20,977 nt of DNA, taken from assembly GCF_000611645.1 (NCBI RefSeq), contig NW_014013041.1:3433-24409 (forward strand). The letters run 5' to 3'. The position numbers were made by a program, and so were the translations under genes. The first letter of the stretch is position 1. Each line of letters starts with the position of its first letter. The notes under the pieces are model-generated. The model searched no databases. It saw only the letters and a list, made by a program, of their open reading frames with translations, and was not told the DNA's origin. This stretch comes from Monoraphidium neglectum (lineage: Eukaryota > Chlorophyta > Chlorophyceae > Sphaeropleales > Selenastraceae). This document shows positions 1-8,533 of this stretch, in pieces.

Positions 1-629
1 GGTGGACAGGAAAGCATGAGCAGAAGCTTGAGGTCTGCGGGGCTGGCGATCGTGTTTCAGGGAACCAGAAATGCACGTTTAGATGCTGTTGGTGAGGGGT
101 GCGGCACTGCCGCGCGATGTGGTCAGCACTTGTGTGCTGAATGAGTTCGCTGGTGGGGCACCAGCCAAAAGGATGCATCGTGTTGACTGCCCACTTCAAG
201 ATGTTGATGCAACGGCCGATCTTCATTCATACAAGTCTTGCAACCTGTATCCGAGTCACCTGCAGACCGTGCCAACACCGTCAGGCGGATCGCATCGCTC
301 TGACTCAGATGCATCATACATGATAAAGGATAGAGGCCCTCGATAGTATTCGTTCTCGATTCCGGTGCCAAAGCCCTGCGGGGCGCGGGCCAGTCCGATC
401 AACCGCCGGTGGGCCTTGTGAAGCGTACGTGGACCAAATGTGGAGCACCTAATACATAGGGCAGCTTTTGGCGTACATCACTGTGCTGGTGGTGTCCTGC
501 ACGAGCAGGGTCGCCGCTGCAGCTGTTGCGGCGCCAATTAAAGCAGCGCGCATTGCCTGATCGCCGATTGCTGGTGAAGAGCCAGCACAGCCAACGCCAG
601 CCAGCAACAGGGCCACGGCAGCAAACCAA
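1..629. other. No confident gene; upstream flank of the 630-1922 gene
   Basis: No convincing plus-strand coding exon is visible. The reading frame of the downstream gene meets a TGA at 558-560, so that gene does not simply extend further 5'. On the minus strand, positions 637 to 449 form an open stretch that ends in TAG and encodes two hydrophobic, Ala-rich segments. It lacks its own ATG and is treated only as a possible exon (see findings). The rest looks like intergenic or untranslated sequence. Confidence 0.4.
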
Positions 630-1922
630 ATGTCTACCTGCCACGACAGCGGGTACTGGGCCGGCTACGTGAAGCGGCTGCGGGACGATAGCGCGAACGC
701 CTCCCCGTTGCAGAGCGGCGGAGGCGCGTCCTCGCCAGCCGCCTGCACAGGCGCCGGCGGCGCGGGAAAGCTCGAGGCCGCCAGGCACGGCGGTGCGGCA
801 AAGCAGCACCACCACATCCATGTGCCGGACGGCAAGGCGCGGCCCGAATGGGTCTCCACCTTTGCCCAAGCCGCTCGGCCGCTGAGCCCCGACTCGCCTA
901 GCGGCCTCGGGCCGTCGCCGTCGCAGCAGGGGCCGCCGTCGCTGCACTCAGCGAAGTCTGCGCCGCCGGCAAAAGAGGTCAGTCGAGAGAGCCTGGTCGG
1001 TGCCCGGCCGGACTGGGATCCGTCCTTTGCGTACCCGTCTTCGTTCAGGGGCCGCAGCAGCGTGTCCCCGCGCGCATCAACGGGGGCACTGGACAGCAAG
1101 CACCGCTGCCGATCGGCCGCGTTGGGGCCGCGGCCCGGCACGAGCGACGCCCTGCACAGCGCGCTCGCCAGGGCCGGCGTGCGTGGCGCCACGCAGGCGG
1201 CAGGCGCAGCGCAGCTGCGGGAACGGCGCTACTCCTCTGCGGGCAGCTGCGGCAGCGGCGCGGCCAAGCAGCAGCAGCAGCAGCAGCGCGCGAACAGCGC
1301 CACCGCCGCCGTTGCTGCCGCGGCGAAGCAGCTGCGTGCCAAGCAGCCAGCCCCTGTTGGTGTGGGGCCTGCGTCGCAGCAGGTCGAGCAGCCGCAGCGT
1401 GCTGCCTCGTCGCCGCCGCCGCAGCCGCACATCCCCCCCGCGCTCAACGACGCGCAGCCGGCGCCCACGCCCGACGGCCCGCACCGCGCGCAGGCGCCGC
1501 AGGCTGAGGCGACCGCGCCCGGCGGCGGCGGGGCGGGTGTTGACGTGCTGTTTGCGGCGTGCTGCAGCGAGCTCGATCGGCTTGAGGACGGGGCGCTGCG
1601 CCTGCTGATGCTTGCGCGGCGCGCCATGGAGCACGAGGCGCAGCCGTCGGATCAGGACAAGCAGCCCCACGAACAGCAGCAGCAGCAGTCGCCGTCATCT
1701 CCGCAGCAGCAACGGCAACGGCGGCGTCCGAGCAAGGGGGGCGCGTGGGCGGACGGCGGCGGCGAGGGCGCGACATCGACGTGGGGGGCGCTCAAGCGGC
1801 AGGCGGCGCAGCGGTGGCAGGCGTCCCTGCGGCGCCCCGGCCAGGCAAACGGGGAGGGGAGCGGGGGCGGCATGCTGCGGCAGCGCTACACCTCTTCGAG
1901 CGGGGGCGCAGTCGCCGAGTGA
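630..1922 (+). CDS. Hypothetical intrinsically disordered, Gln/Ala/Ser-rich protein, single exon
   Basis: This is an intronless 430-residue reading frame, and its ATG is the first after an in-frame TGA at 558-560. I do not recognise a family. The N-terminus has an aromatic and basic patch (GYWAGYVKRLRDD), and a His cluster follows near residue 70. Near residue 130 comes a stretch with WDPSFAYPSSFRGR that looks like a conserved linear motif. Pure CAG runs encode six Gln at residues 214-219, and a second Gln-rich block near residue 350 precedes a basic stretch. Near residues 305-340 the sequence CSELDRLEDGALRLLMLARR is probably one amphipathic helix. There is no signal peptide or membrane segment. 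A TGTAA lies about 330 bases past the stop. The antisense frames are also open, as is common in GC-rich DNA, but only this frame gives varied protein-like segments. The composition suggests a scaffold or regulatory protein, but no function can be assigned. Confidence 0.6.
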   Translation: MSTCHDSGYWAGYVKRLRDDSANASPLQSGGGASSPAACTGAGGAGKLEAARHGGAAKQHHHIHVPDGKARPEWVSTFAQAARPLSPDSPSGLGPSPSQQGPPSLHSAKSAPPAKEVSRESLVGARPDWDPSFAYPSSFRGRSSVSPRASTGALDSKHRCRSAALGPRPGTSDALHSALARAGVRGATQAAGAAQLRERRYSSAGSCGSGAAKQQQQQQRANSATAAVAAAAKQLRAKQPAPVGVGPASQQVEQPQRAASSPPPQPHIPPALNDAQPAPTPDGPHRAQAPQAEATAPGGGGAGVDVLFAACCSELDRLEDGALRLLMLARRAMEHEAQPSDQDKQPHEQQQQQSPSSPQQQRQRRRPSKGGAWADGGGEGATSTWGALKRQAAQRWQASLRRPGQANGEGSGGGMLRQRYTSSSGGAVAE

Positions 1923-3025
1923 CGCTTGGAAGCGGGCTGAGGCGGCACGGCGGGCAGTGACTTGCTCCAGCTCCTGGCGCCGTGACTGCGGCCCCCCCCC
2001 CTTGTCCATTAGGTCAAAGCTTTGATATTACTTATTCGCCTTGCTCCTCGTTCTCGTCCTGCTGCTCCCACTTCCTCCTGTGCTATGCCAAGGGGCCGTC
2101 CACGCAGGCGTGCTCGGCAAGCGCTGCCCTACCCTCCTGTTGCTGCATCCCTCTCAGGTCGTTGCATAGCACTCAGTGTTCCCCCCTGATGCCCAGCGGG
2201 CGTCACCTCTCTGCGTGCACTTTGACCATGTCTCATCGCACCTGCTGTTGCTTTGTAACACTTGTGTTGCGTCTGTCGTCGCCGTCAAAGCTATACAGCA
2301 GAGAGTATGTGGGAGAGGGACCGGGTTGCTGGTGCGGTTTGAGGGGGGTGGTGCTTCAGAGCTGCTCCTGCTGGCTCTGGGCAGCATGCTGGTCCGTCAG
2401 CGGAGCCGCTGGCCGAGTTGAACGGCGCGATGTGTGTGCGCAGGTGCCGGGTTCTGGTTGGCCTGCGGTATGCGCTCACCATCACCATGAATGATATCAG
2501 CACCCGAAGCGGCCGGCTGCTTCGGGTCACCCAGCCTCGCGTGCGACGGCAGGTGCTGCGGCTGCCAGGGCTGACAAGGTAGTTTGGACAGGAACAGCGC
2601 CGGTGGCGGAGCTTGCCAGACTGAACAGTGCTCGATGCTTCAAAATGTACGCCTCGTGCCATCTCATGCTGTCGGCCGCTTTGGAAAGTGCCCGTTGCCA
2701 GGACTTTATTGGACTTGGGCGGAGGTTGGTAACACCATCAGAGCGAGCAGTAACGTGCGCTGCTGCGCCTTGGTGGGCTCTTGCGCGGGTGGGCGGATGC
2801 AACGGTTGTATTTAGAACAAATTTGTATGTTCGTGCGGATTTGCAGCGGTTGCTGGTCCCGCAGGCAAAAGCGAGAGGAGCAACGGGCAGTAATCTCCCC
2901 GGCTCCTCACTTGTTGGCACTCCCGGTGATCCGTCCGTGCCTTCTGCTCCTCTTGGCCTGCTGACAGAATAACGTTGGATGTTGCTCACCGGTGAAATAG
3001 CTCTGATATTCCTATTATTATAAGC
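1923..3025. other. 3' flank of the 630-1922 gene and 5' flank of the GPI-type gene
   Basis: Several open frames cross this stretch, but none carries a recognisable domain or consistent splice sites. It probably holds the 3' UTR of the upstream gene, up to about the TGTAA at 2254-2258, followed by the promoter and 5' UTR of the gene starting at 3026. An AT-rich run with a TATAAG-like core (3011-3024) ends two bases before that ATG. This is too close to be the TATA box of a transcript that uses it. Confidence 0.45.
2254..2258 (+). terminator. Candidate polyadenylation signal TGTAA
   Basis: TGTAA is the usual green-algal polyadenylation signal. This copy lies about 330 bases after the stop codon at 1922, a normal 3' UTR length. 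A 5-base motif occurs often by chance, so the position is the main support. Confidence 0.4.
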
Positions 3026-5782
3026 ATGGCGAAGCCCGCGGCGCTGGTGGTGTTGCTCCTTGCAGGTGAGCTCTTTTCAGTGACTTCACGGCGCATCCTT
3101 TTACAGGCATACTAAAGCCTTATATTACGGCACGCCAGGGCCACTTGGGGCACCTTTTGACGGTCACTGTGTGCAGTGCAGCGACACAGTGCTCTCGTGC
3201 ATGGTGGTCATATAGCTGTGTTTAATGCATTTGTGAACCTGAGCGTCTATTGACTTCCATGTATGTCCTAACCTGCGCGTCCACGCAGTCGGTGCAGCAG
3301 CGTCTGCCGGCCCCCAGGTGGGGCCTGAGACAGTTGGTCGCGGGATGAGGCTCCTGTACAGCGGCTTGCTCTTAATGTGCAGCATTCAGAGCATAAACAC
3401 GACGTTGACATCGTTCGTTGCGGCTGCATGTTGTAGTTGCCAGGGTCCAGCTGCTGGATGCGAATGTGTTGGTCACCTGCTGCTGCAGGCTGTGCGTGCA
3501 GTGAGCCAAGATCAGTGACCCCGCCAACGCTCCTCGAAGAACCGCCGGCCACCCGTCCTTATGACCTCCCGTCCCTCCTTTCCACAGGTACCAGCCGGCA
3601 GGCACCTGGCCCAAGCAGATGCCTACACAGTCTTCAACGAGCCGGCCGCGGCCGGGTCGGTCGCGTCGGGCGCGCCGTCTGTCAGCCTAAACGGCGTCGG
3701 CGCCGTCAGCAACAGCGCCACCACCGTGCCCGTATTGGGCACCCTGGCGGCGCCGCTCCCTGGGGCGTCCTACGCGGCTGGCTACGCGCCGGCCAGCGTC
3801 GGCGGCGTGTCGGTGAGCGCGAGCGTCACGAGCAATGCCGCAGTGGCACACGGGCTGCGGCCCTCTCCGGCGCCACTGCTCGTGGCTGCGTGAGCCTGAC
3901 CTCCAACACCAAGGGGCGACTTAGACGTGCAAGTGCGAGTGGCTGCAGGGCGGTCGTCTCGTGGCCCTGCTCCTGTGGGGGGTGGCTGACGTCATGTCCA
4001 TGCCCCCCGCCCCTCCCTGAAATGTGGCGGGCTCTGCACGCCCTCAGGTGGCATCCCCCACGGACGCAGCTTACGGCTACGCCCCCGCGGCCGCGCCGGC
4101 CGCCTACGGCTATGCCCCTGCGGCCGCCTACGGCTACGCCCCCGCGCCCGCCTACGCGCCGGTGGCCGCCTACGCCCCGGCCGCCGCCTACGCCCCCGCA
4201 GCCGCGCCCGCCCTGCCGGCCTACGACCCCGTCGCCGCCGCCGCGGGCATAGCCGTGCCGCCGGCCGCCGCCGCGGCGCCGGCGCCCACGCCCGCCAAGC
4301 CCGCTGCGCCGCCGCCGCCGCTGCCCGCCGGGATGATTTACCGCACACAGCTTAAGGAGCAGATCCCTGCCAATGCCTCGGCCCTGCCGATAATCAAGGT
4401 GCCCGAGGGCACCAAGGCAAAGCTGGCGTATGTGTGTGACATCAGCGGCATCCTGTACATCGCGGTGAGTGGTGACAGGGCGTGTCCAGCCACCCATGGG
4501 AGCGGTGGCCAGCCACCCCTGCTGTGGGTTTGCAAATTGTGGGTGTGACGGGCACAGGGGCTGCGCCATGCAAGGCGCGCTCGGCGACTAGGTGCGATTT
4601 TTGCACATCGACGTAACGCCGAGCAGCCGAGCGAAAGCTGGGGGGCACGAGGAACGTGCAGCGGGAGCTGGGGGCGCAGCAGCTTGCAGGGCGTTGGCCG
4701 GCTGGCGGGGCCGCTTCCGGCAATGTGCGGCACCTCAGCGCACCGTCTCGACAGACGCAGCCGCTACACGTATTAGTGTATCGAGCCCGGCGGCGCGCGG
4801 GCGAGAGGGGCCGCGCAGCCGCCAGACTCTCCCAGACAGCCAAAGAGCGTCGGCTGGCCGCGGCGAGGGGCGGTGCTGAAGCTGCGTTCGCTGACGCTGC
4901 GCTTGCGTCCCCTCTCGGCGCCGCGCGCGGCCCTCGCAGGTCAACGTGACGAGGCTCATCCAGTGCCCCACCGGTGAGCCGCGCAACGAGCGATGCGCGA
5001 TGCGGCCGCGCAGCCGCCTGTCGCAGCGGCAGGGCAACGTGCCCTGAAATTGGCACTGCGAAGCCGCGGCGGCGCGGCGGCATGAAGAGGAGGACCCGCC
5101 ACAGGCGGCCGCTGCGGCCGGCAGGTGTAGCATTGACACGTGTGTGCTGTCCGCACGCCTTCATGGCAAGGACGCAAAGCACCCCGCATGTCTGTGAACG
5201 CGCTCCGGCGAGCCAACAAGTGCAGACGCGCATCTCCACACTTCAATAGACTGTGCACCCACAACCCCTCCCTCACCACGTTCAAATCGACAGACAACCT
5301 GATCAATCTGGCCAAGTTTTCGGGCATCAAGGGCGCCAAGTCCGTCACCTGCCCCGAGAACCGCCTGGCCTGCCCCGGGAACTTTGCCGTGAACATCATC
5401 GTGAAGCTGAACAACACCCTGGAGGAGTTCAAGGCGATCGTGCCCAAGTGGCGCGCGAACGTGGCCGTCGCGGCCAGTGTCAACATTGACAAGGTGGGCA
5501 CGCGGCGGACTCGGCGGCGCTGGCGGGGCCGGAGGGACCGGAAGAGATTTGCGGGCGCGCCACACGGTCGATGCGGGCGCGGAGTGTTGGGGCGTGTTGC
5601 CAGCAGCGCGCGGGAGAAGGGCTGACTGCTGGCAGCTGAGTCCGGGGGTGAGGCTGCGGCGCGGTCTCGCCGAGGGATGAGGCCGCCTGGCAGGGCCGCG
5701 CAGTTCAAGCAGCAGCCAGGCAGGTGCTGGTGCGACAGGTGCGCACTGCAGCGCAGCAGTTGCAGGAGCAGGAGCAATAGCA

Positions 5783-5813
<31 letters not shown>

Positions 5814-7475
5814 CAACAGGAGGAGTAGGGTAAACGCTCACAGCAGCGGCAGCGCGCCGCCCGCTCTTTGCAGGGTTCGGCTCCCGACAATGACATTGCC
5901 CGAGCCCCTGCCTCGCCGTGCCAGCACGACCAACCTCGGCCCTGCGCAACCTCGTAAAAACACAAAACCACCCCGCATCGCCTGCCAGGTCGTGATCACA
6001 GACGTGGACGTTCTCTACAAGGCCGCCGCAGCAACCGCGCCGACGGCCGCAAAGGCCGGGCCCGCGCCCGCCCCCGCCGCGGCGGCCGCAAAGGTGGCCC
6101 CGGCCATCAAGCCCGAGTCCCGGCTCGCGCCCCTGCGCCGGCTGCTTCAGCAGGTGGGTAGGGGTGGATTGGGGGGCGGGCACGCGCGACGCGGGCGGCG
6201 GAGCAGGGCCGCGAGGCCGACCTGGGGCCGCGGCGGGACGTGAGGAGGGCGGAGCACGCGTGCTCTGACGCTGCGGAAGGGATCTCCTTTCGGCCCACAC
6301 TGCGCCGCGGCTGGCGGGTCGGGCGGCGCAGGTTGCGGACGTCGCGCAGGCGGCGGGGGCGCAGGCGCTCGAGGGCGAAGGCGCCGCCGCCTCATGGAGC
6401 CGGCGCAGCCGCCCGCGGCCGGCAGGGCGCCCGCCTCGCAGCCGGCGCCGACGCGCCCCCCGCCCCTGGCGGCTAGTCTCAAAACGCCCTCCTGCCCGCC
6501 TTATCCTCCCGCTTACCCCATCGCCTTCCCGCGCCCGCAGGTCGCGGACACCGCGGCGGTGGTCCAAAGCACCGCCAAGGGGAGCGACGCGTCCATAATG
6601 GACACGGCCGCGGTGGTGGAGGAGGTAGAAAAGCCGAAGCCCAAGCTGATCGTGATCACCACCATCCAGCCGCTGACCGAGATGGAGGCGATGAGCGTGT
6701 ACGGCACTACCAAATCGCCCTACTTTGACACCACCTTTGATCAGGTGCGTGTGGGGAGGACGCGGCGCGCAAGGGGGGTCGGACAGAGGGCGAGAGAGCC
6801 TCTAGCAGCGTGGAGATTGGGTGGCATCCAGACGCCCGATCGGGCCCGGGCGGCGGCGCCGGCGGTGGCTCGGAGGAGCCGCGGGCGTCTGAGCGGCGCG
6901 GTGCTGCGCGGCGGGGGCGCGGCGGGGCTACCAAGGGTTGCGGGCAGCGGCCGGGCTGCGTAGACACGGGTGGCCAATGTGCCCGGCCCTGGCCACAACC
7001 AAAGGGGTCGACGCTGCGCCTGAGCTTAGCTGCCGCTTGGCTCACCAAACTCTGCTTCCGCTGGAAACCCCACCTCTGTGACGTTCCACAGGGCTCCGCC
7101 CGCATGGGCATGAGGTTCATCGACGGCTACACCACAGAGCAGGCCAACTCCGCCGACGAGTTCGAGTTCCCGGACCCCAACGCCCCCACCCTCTCGAAGA
7201 CGGGCAAGAAGAGCGCCAACGCGACCGACCTCGACGCAACAGATCTCTCGGCCGTCGAGCTCACGCCCGAGGAGCTGGCGGCCAAGCAGGCCAAGCAGCA
7301 GGCTGACCTGGCGGCCCTCGCGGCGGCCAACGTGACCGCGCCGCTCAACGCGACTAACGGGACCAACGCGACGGCGCCGGCGCCTGGCAAGAGCGCGGCG
7401 GCGGCGCGCGCCGCGCCGGCGGGGGCGGGCGCGCTGGCGGCGGCGGCGCTGTGCGTGCTGGCGGCCTTGTTGTGA
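3026..7475 (+). CDS. Secreted, probably GPI-anchored Tyr-Ala-Pro-repeat surface glycoprotein, nine exons
   Basis: Proposed exons are 3026-3065, 3289-3317, 3588-3812, 4048-4464, 4940-4973, 5294-5493, 5989-6153, 6541-6744 and 7092-7475. Phases agree throughout and give 565 residues. Exons 1 and 2 join into a classic signal peptide, Met-Ala-Lys followed by a Leu/Val/Ala core ending ASA|GPQ near residue 20. Exon 4 carries Tyr-Gly-Tyr-Ala-Pro and Ala-Tyr-Ala-Pro repeats (about residues 107-160) and then a Pro/Ala linker. Residues about 190-330 form a Cys-containing folded part with NLINLAKFSGIKGAKSVTC and VNIIVKLNNTLEEFKAIVPK. Eight N-glycosylation sequons (NAS, NVT, NNT, NAT, NVT, NAT, NGT, NAT) are spread over residues about 190-535. 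The C-terminus ends in a hydrophobic Ala/Leu tail after a small-residue linker, as for GPI anchoring. This points to a cell-wall or plasma-membrane protein that acts outside the cell; its precise role is unknown. The exon 3 donor (3812) and exon 6 acceptor (5294) were chosen by phase and are the least certain junctions. Confidence 0.72.
4072..4230 (+). repeat. Tyr-(Gly)-Tyr-Ala-Pro coding repeat array
   Basis: This part of exon 4 of the surface-protein gene encodes degenerate units of the type YGYAP and AYAP separated by Ala runs. The DNA repeats imperfectly (TACGGCTACGCCCC-like units). Ala-Pro and Tyr-rich repeats are typical of hydroxyproline-rich or arabinogalactan-like wall proteins, in which Pro is glycosylated and Tyr can be cross-linked. 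That role is inferred. Confidence 0.8.
5751..5823 (+). repeat. Intronic CAG/AGC microsatellite
   Basis: Seven perfect CAG units (5781-5801) lie within a longer imperfect CAG/GAG/CAA tract. It sits in intron 6 of the surface-protein gene, so it is not translated in the proposed model. Read on the minus strand it gives a long Leu run, which is a frame artefact. Confidence 0.85.
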
Positions 7476-7478
7476 TGG

Positions 7479-7527
7479 TGACGTCGTCGCGGGCGTGCTC
7501 CCGAGGTGACGTCATGATGACGTCATC
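7479..7527. promoter_or_regulatory. Cluster of CRE/bZIP-type palindromes (TGACGTCA)
   Basis: Two perfect TGACGTCA palindromes (7507-7514 and 7518-7525) and one TGACGTCG variant (7479-7486) lie within 50 bases, starting four bases after the stop codon at 7475. The second perfect copy is the core of a 12-base palindrome, GATGACGTCATC. A further TGACGTCA occurs at 3987-3994 in intron 3 of the same gene. TGACGTCA is the classic bZIP/CREB binding site. Its position after a stop codon is unusual, and function is unproven. Confidence 0.45.
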
Positions 7528-8194
7528 ACGACATGCCACACTGCATATAGTCATCGTGCAGAGCATGAGATGCAGCATCATCTGTAGGGACAGAGCCGCA
7601 GGCGGCGGATAGGCTCGGCAGCTGGGCCTCAGGTGCACGAGGACGGGGCACACGGCGGGCGTTGCAACGCCAATCGCGCCGCCCGGCAACCGCGGCAGGC
7701 AGGCTGCATGCACGGCTCTATAAGCATTGGCACGGGCTGCCTGCTGCTCCTGGCTGCGGGCAGGGTCCAGTGCATTCCCACCCCAGCAGGCAGCAGGCCT
7801 GCATGCCCCCACTTGCAGCAGAGCGGGCCTGTGCGCCTGCACTTACTGGTCAAGGCATGGCAGCTGGCGCACATGCATGCGCTGCAAGGAGTGAGAGCCG
7901 CAGCCTGTGCCGCGCTCGATGTGCGAGCAGGCCAAAAGCGGCCAGCTGCCCAAAACAGCTGCCAGCCGCCTTGCACTGAGACGCGTGCGGGGGGGCGGCT
8001 GCGCCGAGCCCCGTGCCGTTGCCAGCACACACCCTGCAGACGCCACGACACGCGCCGACCGCAGCTGCTGCATCGTCACTGATGGGACACGGCATCTTCA
8101 GTGTGCCGGTGCCCTTCCACCTTCAACGTGTGCGCTCTGTGAACGCTGATGTCATTTTTTGCAAACGCGCGTGCGCTGAGCAACGCGCAACGCT

Positions 8195-8213
8195 GCCCTG
8201 GACAGTCCAGGGC
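8195..8213. repeat. Perfect inverted repeat, 9-bp arms, 1-base centre
   Basis: GCCCTGGAC, one A, then GTCCAGGGC. The arms match perfectly. A one-base loop cannot form an RNA hairpin without opening some pairs, so a protein-binding site or chance palindrome is as likely as a structured RNA. Confidence 0.6.
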
Positions 8214-8302
8214 TTCTCGCCTTCCATGTGATTCCTGGGCTTCCTCTGCTGGCGGCGGCCCGCGTAATACTGTGCAATATCAGCCACACAATCAATGCCG
8301 TC

Positions 8303-8307
8303 TGTAA
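8303..8307 (+). terminator. Candidate polyadenylation signal TGTAA for the surface-protein gene
   Basis: This is the first plus-strand TGTAA seen after the stop at 7475, and it would give a 3' UTR of about 830 bases. That is long but within the range of green-algal genes. A TGTAG variant lies earlier, near 7582. Confidence 0.35.
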
Positions 8308-8408
8308 TACGACACTTCCATGGCCCGTCATGAAACGCCAATCGCTGCACGGCCGCTGGGTGCAGCAGCCTGCAGGGCGGCTGATACTGAGGAAGGTACG
8401 AGCTCACC

Positions 8409-8455
8409 ATGGCGGCTGTGCCCACTGCTCAGGCGGCGGTGGGCACAGCCGCCAT
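8409..8455. repeat. Perfect 17-bp inverted repeat (hairpin) followed by a T/A run
   Basis: ATGGCGGCTGTGCCCAC (8409-8425) is the exact reverse complement of 8439-8455, with a 13-base loop. On the plus strand the right arm is followed directly by TTTTAAAAGGG. The element lies about 80 bases downstream of the BBS8 stop, within the convergent intergenic region, so either 3' UTR could carry the stem. It could be a 3'-end RNA structure, a small-RNA hairpin or a short MITE-like remnant; the sequence alone does not decide. Confidence 0.8.
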
Positions 8456-8533
8456 TTTTAAAAGGGACAGCTCTGTCTTGCCTAATCTGTTCTACCCGAA
8501 AGGTACAACTCCAAAATCTAGCATTTTTGCTGA

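Larger units (their letters stand above)
7476..8533. other. Convergent intergenic region between the surface-protein gene and BBS8
   Basis: The stretch between the two converging stop codons holds no convincing coding exon. It contains the CRE-type cluster, a 9+1+9 inverted repeat at 8195-8213, a TGTAA at 8303-8307 and a 17-bp hairpin at 8409-8455. Most of it is probably the two facing 3' UTRs. Confidence 0.55.

Noticed and set aside
665..1192. Minus-strand open frame of 175 codons
   Set aside because: It is a shadow of the 630-1922 gene, whose plus frame gives more varied protein-like sequence; GC-rich DNA keeps several frames open.
3011..3024. TATA box for the surface-protein gene
   Set aside because: The TATAAG-like core ends two bases before the ATG, so transcription from it would start downstream of that codon. 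It is more likely AT-rich 5' UTR.
3437..4252. Plus-strand open frame of 271 codons, Arg/Pro-rich
   Set aside because: It is the wrong frame of exons 3 and 4 of the surface-protein gene and of the intron between them; the alternate frame carries the Tyr-Ala-Pro repeats.
5161..6567. Minus-strand open frame of 468 codons, including Leu runs
   Set aside because: It is antisense to exons 6-8 and the introns of the surface-protein gene. The Leu run is the reverse of a CAG microsatellite, and the plus-strand exons have consistent phases and splice sites.
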